DNA of 26,886 nt. Source: an uncultured Mollicutes bacterium (lineage in GTDB: Bacteria > Bacillota_I > Bacilli_A > ML615J-28 > CAG-313). The stretch spans positions 1 through 26,886 of the forward strand of contig UQAI01000018.1 in NCBI GenBank assembly GCA_900538885.1. The letters are read 5' to 3'. Made by a program: the position numbers and the translations under genes. Under the pieces are notes generated by a model. That model searched no databases, was not told the origin of the DNA, and saw nothing but the letters and a program-made list of their open reading frames with translations. This document shows, piece after piece, positions 15,900 to 23,698 of this stretch; the first letter of the stretch is position 1; the number at the start of each line of letters is the position of its first letter.

Positions 15900-15968
15900 G
15901 TAAAATGAAAATTAATAAATTTAAGTTACATATTTTTACGCAAAATCTAAGTGGTGAAAGGCTATCTA

Positions 15969-15977
15969 TGATATAAT
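15969..15977 (+). promoter_or_regulatory. Extended -10 of the C39-peptidase lipoprotein gene
   Basis: TGATATAAT carries a perfect TATAAT (15972-15977) with the extended TG, 27 bp before the ATG at 16005. No clear -35 is seen at the right distance, which is normal for extended -10 promoters. A second overlapping TATAAT starts at 15977. Confidence 0.6.
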
Positions 15978-16004
15978 ATAATATATTATAAATGAGGTGA
16001 AATT

Positions 16005-17858
16005 ATGAATACAACAAAAAGAATTTGTTTAATATTAACAATTCTATTATGTACATGTTTAACGGGATGTGGTAAGGATGAAAAAACTAATATTGAAAAA
16101 GTTCAATCTGCTTATAACGGAATTATCCTACCTGAGACTACCAATACCAATTTAAATTTAACCACAAAATACGGAGAAGTAAATGCGGCATGGAGCTCTT
16201 CAAATGAAGAACTTATCACAAGTAGTGGAATAGTAACTTTACCAAATGAAAACACAGAAGTTACATTGACAGTTGTGTTGACATTAGGTAATGTGGTTAA
16301 AACTAAAACTTTTAAAGTTGTTGTACTGGCTGATAATTCGGATGCACGAAAACGTGAATATGTAGAAAGCAAAATTAAAGAATTAGTAATGCCAACTGAA
16401 ACTAGTGTTGATTTAACCCTTGTAAAGCAACTTGGTGATATTAATGTTAATTGGATATCTAAAACACCACTAATTATTTGGCATACCGGTACAATTAAAC
16501 GTTCAAATATTGATCAAGTAGGAACCTTAAGTGCAACTTTTACATATTCTACTATTAGTATAACTAAAGATTATGAAATTAAAGTATTGAAATATTCAGT
16601 TGATGAATTACTAAATGAATCAATAGAAAAATTTGAGATACCTGAACAAATATATTTCGATATAAGTGACTTTATGTATCCTGAAATTTTACCAGGTGTA
16701 GAAATTACGTGGGCAACAAGTAATGAAAATATTATTGCTATAGATGGTAAAGTAAATCGTCCTAGTAATACAACTGTGGTAATTTTAACATTAACTTTAA
16801 AGGTAGGGGAAAAAACAATGAGTAAAGATTTTGAAGTAGAAGTACTAAAAGAAGATTCTGAAACAAAACCACATCAAACAATAACTCGTGCTAGTGAATT
16901 TGATGAAAAAAGTTTTAACAACGTGGTACTTGAAAACGATAAATTAGTTCTTGCAAGTGGTGCCCTTGAAGGTAGTTACGAATCAGGTGAAGTTCCTTCT
17001 ATGCCTTTTAAGTCACTTGTAGCATCATGGGCAGCCGTTTCAACTACAACAGCTACGATTGAACTATTTGTTAAAGCAATGGTAAATGGTGTATGGAGTG
17101 ATTATATTACTTATCATCCATGGGGATTTGGACTCGAAAATAAATGTTATGATCAACAAAATAGTTTAATTAAGTTATCAGATGATGAAGTGATGGTTTT
17201 AAATAACAAATATGGTGAAAAAGTCCAATTTAAGGTTGTTCTTAGAAGAACAAGTGTAGAAGTATCCTCACCACGTCTATCTTTAGTGTCTTTCGCATAC
17301 TACAATACTGGTTATAGCTATGATGTTGACATTACTAATTTACCTAAAGAAGTAATTTATCAAGTACCTAGACTATATCAAGGAGCAGTACCAACTATTG
17401 GTAATAGCATTTGTAGTCCAACTACTTCAACAATGCTATTAAAGTATATGGGGGAAGATTTTAGTAGTTACGATACTTATGAACATCGTTATATTGCCTA
17501 TAAATTCAAAGAATACAATTCTGGTATTTTTGGAAATTGGGTATATAATACTGTAGGTATGTCATCATTTGGTTATGACGCATATGTTGCGAGAATGTAC
17601 TCAGTAGAAGAACTTGTAAAACATCTTGCGACGGTGGGCCCATGTGGATTGAGTGTTAAAGGTCAAATGACCTCAACTGAAAAGAACTACTATACTAATG
17701 GTCATCTGATAGTCGCAATTGGTTATAAATATATTAATAATGTATTATATATTGTATGTAATGATCCAAATGTTCCTAATGTATATTGTGAATATAGCGT
17801 AAGCGTTATCAATAACACTTGGCGTAATATCGCATATGTAATCGAGAAAAAGGCATAG
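16005..17858 (+). CDS. Surface lipoprotein, Ig-like repeats + C39-type cysteine peptidase
   Basis: A 617-residue lipoprotein: signal peptide with lipobox LTGC (Cys22). Three tandem immunoglobulin-like repeats follow (about 35-105, 115-195, 210-285; WSSSNEELITSSG, WISKTPLIIWHTG and WATSNENIIAIDG line up). A beta-rich region (about 300-440) has the GSYESGEVPS, SWAAV and WSDY motifs often seen before C39 domains. The C-terminal papain-like C39 domain carries NSICSPTT with catalytic Cys470, NGHLIVAIGY with His567 and CNDPN with Asp587. The triad is intact, so it is probably an active cell-surface protease; the substrate is unknown. The GAGGTGA ribosome site fits ATG 16005. A lipoprotein serpin gene follows 103 bp downstream. 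Confidence 0.85.
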   Translation: MNTTKRICLILTILLCTCLTGCGKDEKTNIEKVQSAYNGIILPETTNTNLNLTTKYGEVNAAWSSSNEELITSSGIVTLPNENTEVTLTVVLTLGNVVKTKTFKVVVLADNSDARKREYVESKIKELVMPTETSVDLTLVKQLGDINVNWISKTPLIIWHTGTIKRSNIDQVGTLSATFTYSTISITKDYEIKVLKYSVDELLNESIEKFEIPEQIYFDISDFMYPEILPGVEITWATSNENIIAIDGKVNRPSNTTVVILTLTLKVGEKTMSKDFEVEVLKEDSETKPHQTITRASEFDEKSFNNVVLENDKLVLASGALEGSYESGEVPSMPFKSLVASWAAVSTTTATIELFVKAMVNGVWSDYITYHPWGFGLENKCYDQQNSLIKLSDDEVMVLNNKYGEKVQFKVVLRRTSVEVSSPRLSLVSFAYYNTGYSYDVDITNLPKEVIYQVPRLYQGAVPTIGNSICSPTTSTMLLKYMGEDFSSYDTYEHRYIAYKFKEYNSGIFGNWVYNTVGMSSFGYDAYVARMYSVEELVKHLATVGPCGLSVKGQMTSTEKNYYTNGHLIVAIGYKYINNVLYIVCNDPNVPNVYCEYSVSVINNTWRNIAYVIEKKA

Positions 17859-17876
17859 TTACTATGCTTTTTCTTT
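17853..17876 (+). terminator. Terminator after the C39-peptidase gene
   Basis: The perfect stem GCATAG (17853-17858) and CTATGC (17862-17867) has a 3-nt loop, followed by TTTTTCTTTT. The left arm is the last codon and stop codon of the peptidase gene. Confidence 0.75.
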
Positions 17877-17880
17877 TAGT

Positions 17881-17933
17881 CAATTATAACTTGACTCATA
17901 ATTGTTGTTTTTTAAAGGCTTATTCAGTATAAT
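17881..17933 (+). promoter_or_regulatory. Serpin promoter with upstream inverted repeat
   Basis: TTGTTT (17905-17910) and TATAAT (17928-17933) have 17-bp spacing. Just before the -35 is a perfect inverted repeat, CAATTAT (17881-17887) and ATAATTG (17898-17904), with arm centres 17 bp apart. It could be an activator or repressor site, or a weak AT-rich extension of the preceding terminator. Confidence 0.55.
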
Positions 17934-17961
17934 AATAGTGTAAAGATAAAAGGAGATGCCT

Positions 17962-19212
17962 ATGAAAAGAAATCTAAAAAGAATTTTATTATTTGTTTTA
18001 GTTGTATTAGCATGTGGATTTGTTAGTTGTAAAACTACTAATAAAACTAGAAAAACTTTAAAACTTAAAGAAAATGCTAACTTTATACGTGTAAATAAAG
18101 TAGTATATCCACAGTCAAAAACCTCAAACGAAGTAAATGACCAAAATTTTATTACTATTTTAAATAAATTTACCAATACAACAACAAAAGAAATTTTTAA
18201 GTCTAATAAGAATGAAATCTATTCACCAATGAGTTTATACTTTGCGCTTGCGATGCTTTATGAAGCATGTGATGGTGAAAGTGCATTAGAACTTGAAAAT
18301 TTGCTATCAATAAATGATAAAACCTTATTAAGAAGTGAACTAAAAAAAGTTTATACCAACAACTATTATAATAATGAATTAGGTACCAGTGAAATAGCTA
18401 ACTCAATCTGGGTAAATAAAATGTATGAAGTTAAAAAAGATTATGCAAAAATTTTAGAAGAAAATTATTTTGTGGATGCTTTTAGAACCGCATTTGATGA
18501 TGACTCATTAGAACAAATATGTAACTGGGTAAATTATCATACATATGATTTATTAAATATGAAACCAGAACAATTATTACTGGATGAAGCAACAGCATTT
18601 GCATTAATAAATACCGTGTATTTTGAAAATAGATGGAAAAAAGAAATGAGAAAAGAAGACATCTATAAAGAATTATTTGATAATAAAAAGATGGTAACAT
18701 ACTTAAAACATACAGTTTTGTCTTCATATTATGAAAATGAAATGTATTTAGAAGCTTTTGATCATTATTCTAACGGCTGTAAGGTGCGATACATGTTACC
18801 TAACTTAGGTTATACTGTTGATGATTTATTAAATAGTGATATTTTCTTAAAAAAGGTATTTTATAATAGTGCCGATGTAATAGTTTCAGTGCCTAAATTT
18901 GAAGTTAGTTCTGAATTAAATATAGCGAAGACTCTTCAAGCACTTGGTGTAACAAATATTTTTGATCCATTTAAAGCAACTATTAGTGCATTATATGGTG
19001 AAAATACTTTTGTTTCTAGTATAAGACAAAATGCAAAAGTCATCTTTGATGAAAACGGCACAAAAGCTGCAGCGGTAACCATAATTGGTGCTGAAGCAAC
19101 TGCTACACCAATAAAAAGAAAAATTGAATTAACTTTAAATCGTCCATTCCTTTATGTAATTTATGATGCTAATAGCTTACCATTATTTGTAGGGGTTATA
19201 CGTAGCCTATAA
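17962..19212 (+). CDS. Lipoprotein serpin (protease inhibitor)
   Basis: A 416-residue serpin exported as a lipoprotein (lipobox FVSC, Cys23). Serpin signatures: IYSPMSLYFALAMLYEAC, ANSIWVN, AFALINTVYFENRW, VSVPKFEV, and the C-terminal LNRPFLYVIYD with LPLFVGVIRS. The hinge of the reactive loop, DENGTKAAAVT (about 363-373), has Gly, Thr and small residues where inhibitory serpins do, so it should act as a suicide protease inhibitor. Counting from the hinge places P1-P1' near Thr-Ala in GAEATATP, which would suit elastase-like or papain-like enzymes; this is inference. ATG 17962 is chosen because AAAAGGAG sits 6 bases away; the ATG at 17956 directly abuts it. Confidence 0.92.
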   Translation: MKRNLKRILLFVLVVLACGFVSCKTTNKTRKTLKLKENANFIRVNKVVYPQSKTSNEVNDQNFITILNKFTNTTTKEIFKSNKNEIYSPMSLYFALAMLYEACDGESALELENLLSINDKTLLRSELKKVYTNNYYNNELGTSEIANSIWVNKMYEVKKDYAKILEENYFVDAFRTAFDDDSLEQICNWVNYHTYDLLNMKPEQLLLDEATAFALINTVYFENRWKKEMRKEDIYKELFDNKKMVTYLKHTVLSSYYENEMYLEAFDHYSNGCKVRYMLPNLGYTVDDLLNSDIFLKKVFYNSADVIVSVPKFEVSSELNIAKTLQALGVTNIFDPFKATISALYGENTFVSSIRQNAKVIFDENGTKAAAVTIIGAEATATPIKRKIELTLNRPFLYVIYDANSLPLFVGVIRSL

Positions 19213-19219
19213 AATAAAG

Positions 19220-19263
19220 AATCACTAGAAGATGCCATAAATGGTACTTTCTAGTGATTTTTC
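19220..19263. terminator. Bidirectional terminator between serpin and beta-helix genes
   Basis: An 11-bp perfect stem, AATCACTAGAA (19220-19230) with TTCTAGTGATT (19249-19259), has an extra internal CCA/TGG pairing and T-rich flanks on both strands. It separates the two convergent lipoprotein genes. Confidence 0.85.
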
Positions 19264-20529
19264 TTATTCTTTATCGACCACAGTTACATTTTCTTCTGTA
19301 CAATTAGTTGTGGTTAAGGTTTTACCATAAAGATGTCCAACATAATAGTTATTATTTAATTTTTGAGTTGAATCCCAAGTTAAACCATCTGTAAATAGTT
19401 TAACATTTTTAGCCTTACAATTTTCTAATTTAATGTCAACAACTCCAAGACCAAAAAAAGATCCTGCACTTGCATTTTTACCACCAATAAAGGTGTTTTC
19501 AATTTCTGAGTCTTTAAAGGTAGGAGCGTAAGTTTCTGAGTATCCGACAAATCCACCACACTGCCAGTTATTTTTAACCTTTGAATTTATGACTTTAACA
19601 TTTTCAAAAGTAACATTTGCATAGTTTTTGCCGATGATGACGCCCGCATATGTTTGATTTTTATCAGTAGTTGTTGCAATCATAAAGTTATCAAAAATAA
19701 TGTTTTTAATTGTTAGTTTTGAAGTATTATAAGAAATTAATCCACCATTATCTTGAACAGGTAATTTAATATTTTTAATACTATGGTTATTTCCATCAAT
19801 AATAACACTATCAAGTTTATTATGATTATTTAAAATACTAGTAAATTCTTTATTTTCTCCATCAATTGAAGTTAGTAATTTAAAAGTATTGTCCTTAAAA
19901 TTATATCCATTATTAACCGCATCTTTAAATAAAGTTAAATCTTGAAGTGTTTTAAGTCCTAATTCTTTTTCTTTTAATTCATTTTTTTCAACTGAAGCCA
20001 TAACTACGTCATTTTCAATTTTTAAAGTATATTCAGTATCTTTTTTATTAGTAATATAAGATTTAGGATAAGAAATAGTTACACTGAATGATTTTGACTT
20101 ATCGTCATTTTTCATACCTAAAGTATACCAGTTAGTATATGCATTCATTCCGTGATAGTGCTTTTCATCAATTACAATATCCATTTCTTCAAATAATTCA
20201 CTATTATTAATTGAAGAAATAATAATATTTGATTTTACATCCATAAAACTATCATTAGTAACTTTTATATCTAATGTTATTTTATCTTTTGGTTCCATTT
20301 TATCTACTTTAATAGTGTTATTATCTTTATTAACAATTACATTACCTTTATTAACAAATCCTAAATTCTCTTGTAATTTATCATCTGAATATGTTTTAAC
20401 ATTACTTATTTCAACTGTAGTTAATATTTTATCTTTAGTATCATCAATTTTTTTACAAGATGTAAAAGCAAAAAATGATAATGAAATAAGTAGTGTTAAT
20501 CCAATAATTAAATATTTAAATTTTTTCAT
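19264..20529 (-). CDS. Lipoprotein with beta-helix-like C-terminus
   Basis: A 421-residue lipoprotein of unknown function. The signal peptide ends in lipobox FTSC (Cys25). The middle (about 40-185) looks like a beta-sandwich. From about 190 on there are short strand repeats typical of a right-handed parallel beta-helix (pectin-lyase fold): SVIIDGNNHSIKNIKL, NGGLISYNTSKLTIKNIIF, YAGVIIGKNYANVTFENV, CGGFVGYSE and GSFFGLGVVDIKLENC. Such folds bind or cleave polysaccharides or act as adhesins. No catalytic residues can be pointed out, so enzymatic activity is open. The AGGAGG ribosome site is 6 bases before ATG. Expression is probably on its own. Confidence 0.72.
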   Translation of the reverse strand: MKKFKYLIIGLTLLISLSFFAFTSCKKIDDTKDKILTTVEISNVKTYSDDKLQENLGFVNKGNVIVNKDNNTIKVDKMEPKDKITLDIKVTNDSFMDVKSNIIISSINNSELFEEMDIVIDEKHYHGMNAYTNWYTLGMKNDDKSKSFSVTISYPKSYITNKKDTEYTLKIENDVVMASVEKNELKEKELGLKTLQDLTLFKDAVNNGYNFKDNTFKLLTSIDGENKEFTSILNNHNKLDSVIIDGNNHSIKNIKLPVQDNGGLISYNTSKLTIKNIIFDNFMIATTTDKNQTYAGVIIGKNYANVTFENVKVINSKVKNNWQCGGFVGYSETYAPTFKDSEIENTFIGGKNASAGSFFGLGVVDIKLENCKAKNVKLFTDGLTWDSTQKLNNNYYVGHLYGKTLTTTNCTEENVTVVDKE

Positions 20530-20631
20530 AAAATCCTCCTATGTTAATATTTTTAACGAATTTCTAGTTTTTATGCTATTTAAGTAAACATTTTCATAAA
20601 TAAATGAATGTGAAAAAAAACTTTTTTACGA

Positions 20632-20637
20632 TATAAT
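20632..20637 (+). promoter_or_regulatory. -10 box of the phosphofructokinase gene
   Basis: A perfect TATAAT lies 23 bp before the ATG at 20661. No good -35 is visible at 17 bp. The GGAGGT ribosome site follows. The other 100 bases back to the beta-helix gene hold only its ribosome site and AT-rich sequence. Confidence 0.5.
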
Positions 20638-20660
20638 ATAAGGGAAAGTGGAGGTACAAA

Positions 20661-21884
20661 ATGGAAAAAGGTTCATGTATGGTTGGTCAGTCTGGTGGGC
20701 CGACAGCAGTTATTAATGCTAGTTTACTGGGTATAATTGAAGAAAATCTTAAAACCAAAGCGTTTGATCATGTGTATGGATTATTAAATGGAATTGATGG
20801 GATCATTAAAGAAAGATTTATTGACTTTAATGATTACACCAAAGAAGAACTAACGTTACTAAAAACAACGCCAGCGGCCGCCCTTGGTTCAGTTAGATTC
20901 AAAATGCCAGGTGATTTAAATGATGAAATTTATAAAAATATTGAGGAAATATTTCATAAGTATAATATTAAATGTTTTTACTATATTGGTGGAAATGACT
21001 CAATGGATACTTGCCATAAACTTGGCGAATACTTTAAAACTAGTAAGTATAAATGTCAAGTAATTGGAATTCCTAAAACCATTGATAACGATATGGTTTT
21101 AATCGATCATACTCCTGGATATGGTTCAGCTGTCAAGTTTATTTATACGGCAATAACCGAAATATATCAAGATACAAATGTTTACCAAAAGGGGCGTGTG
21201 ACTTTTGTTGAAATCATGGGTCGCGATAGTGGATGGTTGACTTGTGCGAGCAAACTTTCAAGTTATGCAGGATATGGGCCGGATTTAATTTATATTCCTG
21301 AACACACATTTTGTTTAAATGAGTTTTTAGAAGATGTCAAAAACATTTATAGTAAAAAGCAAAAAGTATTAGTTGCGGTATCTGAAGGAATTCGTGATGA
21401 AGATGGTAATTACCTACTTCAAAAAAGATTATACAATCAAAATGATAATTTTGGGCACCTTCAATTAGGTGGTGTTGGTGTAGTGCTTGCGGAAATGGTT
21501 AATAAAGAATTAGGACTTCCTGTAAGAAGTGTTGAATTAAATATTTTACAACGCTCTGCTGCTCACATCCTTTCAAAAACGGATATAACAGAAGCGTATA
21601 ATGCTGGTAAATATGGAATTAAAATCTATCTAAAAGGTTATACTGATAAAATGGTTACCATTTCTAGAACCAGCAACTCTCCATATAGAGTTAAATACAC
21701 AATTACACCTCTTGCTTCAATAGCAAATTATGTAAAACCAGTTCCAAATAGCTGGATTAATGAACGAGGTAACAATATTACGGATGATTACTTAGAGTAT
21801 GCATTACCTCTAATTCAAGGTGACATAAAACCTCATATAAAAAATGGTATAATTAAATATTTTAAAATTAAAACTGAAGAGTAG
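20661..21884 (+). CDS. pfp: 6-phosphofructokinase, probably pyrophosphate-dependent
   Basis: Phosphorylates fructose 6-phosphate to the 1,6-bisphosphate in glycolysis, in the cytoplasm. The 407 residues have the PFK fold: GQSGGPTAVINAS (9-21), YIGGNDSMDT (108-117), PKTIDND (138-144) and MGRDSGW (186-192). In ATP enzymes the second motif is GGDGS; here an Asp (D113) stands at the Gly position and a Lys (K139) in PKTIDND. Both are marks of pyrophosphate-using enzymes, so the donor is probably PPi and the step reversible. Length and motifs match clostridial and Acholeplasma-type PPi-PFKs. The ribosome site GGAGGT is 7 bases before ATG. A strong terminator follows, so it is monocistronic. Confidence 0.93.
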   Translation: MEKGSCMVGQSGGPTAVINASLLGIIEENLKTKAFDHVYGLLNGIDGIIKERFIDFNDYTKEELTLLKTTPAAALGSVRFKMPGDLNDEIYKNIEEIFHKYNIKCFYYIGGNDSMDTCHKLGEYFKTSKYKCQVIGIPKTIDNDMVLIDHTPGYGSAVKFIYTAITEIYQDTNVYQKGRVTFVEIMGRDSGWLTCASKLSSYAGYGPDLIYIPEHTFCLNEFLEDVKNIYSKKQKVLVAVSEGIRDEDGNYLLQKRLYNQNDNFGHLQLGGVGVVLAEMVNKELGLPVRSVELNILQRSAAHILSKTDITEAYNAGKYGIKIYLKGYTDKMVTISRTSNSPYRVKYTITPLASIANYVKPVPNSWINERGNNITDDYLEYALPLIQGDIKPHIKNGIIKYFKIKTEE

Positions 21885-21891
21885 ATTATAT

Positions 21892-21926
21892 AAAAAGAAT
21901 CTTGCCAATGATCAAGATTCTTTTTT
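21892..21926 (+). terminator. Terminator after pfp
   Basis: A 13-bp stem, AAAAAGAATCTTG (21892-21904) with CAAGATTCTTTTT (21913-21925), has an 8-nt loop and ends in T. Confidence 0.9.
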
Positions 21927-21952
21927 CAAGGGAATTTCATTTATTTAATAAC

Positions 21953-21977
21953 AAAAAAAAGCCCTAATAAAGGACTT
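21953..21977 (-). terminator. Terminator of the tRNA-Lys gene
   Basis: On the minus strand AAGTCC (21977-21972) pairs with GGGCTT (21964-21959) with one wobble, followed by eight T (21960-21953). It lies 11 bases downstream of the tRNA 3' end. Confidence 0.8.
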
Positions 21978-21988
21978 ATTTATCAAAA

Positions 21989-22064
21989 TGGTACACCCTC
22001 AGGGACTCGAACCCTGGACCCACTGATTAAGAGTCAGTTGCTCTACCAACTGAGCTAAGGGTGC
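21989..22064 (-). tRNA. tRNA-Lys (CTT)
   Basis: A 76-nt gene with encoded CCA and A73. The anticodon arm is ACTGA-CTCTTAA-TCAGT (anticodon CUU), the D arm contains AGCTCAGTTGGTAGAGC, and the T arm is CAGGG-TTCGAGT-CCCTG. The acceptor is GCACCCT with AGGGTGT, so the first pair is a G1-U72 wobble instead of G-C. Confidence 0.96.
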
Positions 22065-22083
22065 ATATCAAATACGCTCTAAT

Positions 22084-22112
22084 ATTATACAACAAGCTGC
22101 GAAAAAAAGCAA
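22084..22112 (-). promoter_or_regulatory. tRNA-Lys promoter
   Basis: On the minus strand TTGCTT (22112-22107) and TATAAT (22089-22084) have 17-bp spacing and end 19 bases before the mature tRNA. Confidence 0.75.
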
Positions 22113-22163
22113 TTTATTTGCGTTAAATCATGGTAAAATATGGTTAAATTAAGATTATTAAAG

Positions 22164-22192
22164 TTGAAAAATACTGGAAAATATGTTATAAT
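22164..22192 (+). promoter_or_regulatory. Promoter of the 5'-nucleotidase gene
   Basis: TTGAAA (22164-22169) and TATAAT (22187-22192) have 17-bp spacing and an extended TG (22184-22185). They lie 23 bp before the ATG at 22216. Confidence 0.8.
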
Positions 22193-22215
22193 TATTTAAG
22201 AATGAGGTAATTTTT

Positions 22216-23697
22216 ATGAAGAAAAGATTTAATATTTTGCTATTAATATTACTTATAATGATGGTTGTGTTTTTACCATCTTGTAAAGAAAATGAAGAAG
22301 ATGCAAAAACAGATAAAACTATAACAATTTTTACGGTTAATGATTTTCATGGTGCAATTAAAGATAAAGCTGCAAAAGTAGCTAATTATATAAATAAAAG
22401 TAAAGATGAAAATTCAGTTATTATTTCTGCTGGTGATATGTTTCAAGGATCTGCTATATCTAATTATAGTAAAGGCCGTGATATGATTAATATTATGAAT
22501 ATGATTGGTTTTGATTCGATGACAGTAGGAAATCATGAATTTGACTGGGAACTTGATACGGTTTTAGCTTATTTTGATGGTGATACTGAAAATGGTGAAG
22601 CCAACTTCCCACTTTTAGGTTGTAATGTTGTTGATAAAAGAACAAATAGTTTACCAAAAAATATGAAAGAATATCAATTAGTTGAAAGAGATGACTTAAA
22701 AATTGGAATTATCGGTTATATTGGAGTTGGTCTTGAAGATAGTATCGCAACTAAAATGGTAGAAAACTATGAGTTTACATATCCTGTAGATATTATCGCA
22801 AATATCTCTAAAAAATTAAGAACTGAAAAAGGTGCAGATATTGTCATCGCTGTTGGCCACGATGCATCAAGTGCTGTTAATAACGATCTTGCTCAACTTG
22901 CTGGTGATGAACGAATTGATGGAGTTGTTAATGGTCATACTCATGTTAAAAGTGTTGGCTCCAATAAGCGTGCTAGTGACAATGTAAATGTTCCATATGT
23001 TCAAGCTGGTTCATCAGGAGAATATGTAGGAAAGCTTGAACTAACTTATAGTTACAAAGAAGAAAAAGTAATAAAAGGTACATCAGCAGCTCAAACTATT
23101 ATGAGTACATCTAAAGACGATCCAGAAGTATTAGCCTATGTTAATAATCTAATTGAAGAAACAGCTCCTGTATTTGAGCGTGTAATTGGGACTGCTGGTA
23201 AAAATATGTCTAGGTCAAATGGCGTCGAATGGTCTTGTAATACAGTTCTTGAATATTGTAAGAATAATTATGATAAATGTGATGTCGCATTCATTAATAT
23301 TGGGGGAATTAGGGAAACTGCTTTCCCAATTAATGAGAACGAAACTATTACAATTAACCGAATATACCAACTAATGCCATTTGATAATACTGTTAAAATG
23401 GTAACGCTTAAAGGTAAGGTCCTTTATAACTTATTCACAAATGGTGGAGAAGCAGTTTATAGTACAAATAGTGTTAAAATAATTAATAATACATATTATA
23501 TTAATGGCACTGCTCTTGATGAAAATGCTGATTATCGTGTTGGGGTAATTGATTATATCTTTGATAAAGAAACGTATCCTTTTATGAAAGGAACTGATAT
23601 TATCGCAACCGGTAAATTGTATAGAGATATTTTAATTGAGAAAATTGAAAGTGATACGACACTTGGAAAAAAGAGTTTTTTAGAGGAAGGTAAATAG
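22216..23697 (+). CDS. Lipoprotein 5'-nucleotidase / metallophosphatase
   Basis: A 493-residue surface lipoprotein (lipobox LPSC, Cys23) of the UshA-like 5'-nucleotidase family. It hydrolyses nucleotides, possibly also nucleotide sugars or cyclic nucleotides, to nucleosides outside the cell. The N-terminal two-metal phosphatase domain has DFHG (43-46), GDMFQGS (73-79), GNHEFDW (105-111), GHDAS and NGHTHV. The C-terminal substrate-binding domain has SNGVEWSCNTVLEY, INIGGIRE and YQLMPFDNTV. All metal ligands are present. It would follow the surface nuclease at 11514 in a scavenging chain that ends with apt-type salvage. The GAGGT ribosome site fits. degV starts 1 base after the stop codon, implying cotranscription. 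Confidence 0.93.
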   Translation: MKKRFNILLLILLIMMVVFLPSCKENEEDAKTDKTITIFTVNDFHGAIKDKAAKVANYINKSKDENSVIISAGDMFQGSAISNYSKGRDMINIMNMIGFDSMTVGNHEFDWELDTVLAYFDGDTENGEANFPLLGCNVVDKRTNSLPKNMKEYQLVERDDLKIGIIGYIGVGLEDSIATKMVENYEFTYPVDIIANISKKLRTEKGADIVIAVGHDASSAVNNDLAQLAGDERIDGVVNGHTHVKSVGSNKRASDNVNVPYVQAGSSGEYVGKLELTYSYKEEKVIKGTSAAQTIMSTSKDDPEVLAYVNNLIEETAPVFERVIGTAGKNMSRSNGVEWSCNTVLEYCKNNYDKCDVAFINIGGIRETAFPINENETITINRIYQLMPFDNTVKMVTLKGKVLYNLFTNGGEAVYSTNSVKIINNTYYINGTALDENADYRVGVIDYIFDKETYPFMKGTDIIATGKLYRDILIEKIESDTTLGKKSFLEEGK

Positions 23698-23698
23698 A

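Noticed and set aside
20315..20587. Plus-strand frame of 90 codons
   Set aside because: Antisense to the start of the beta-helix lipoprotein and its ribosome site; no upstream signal.
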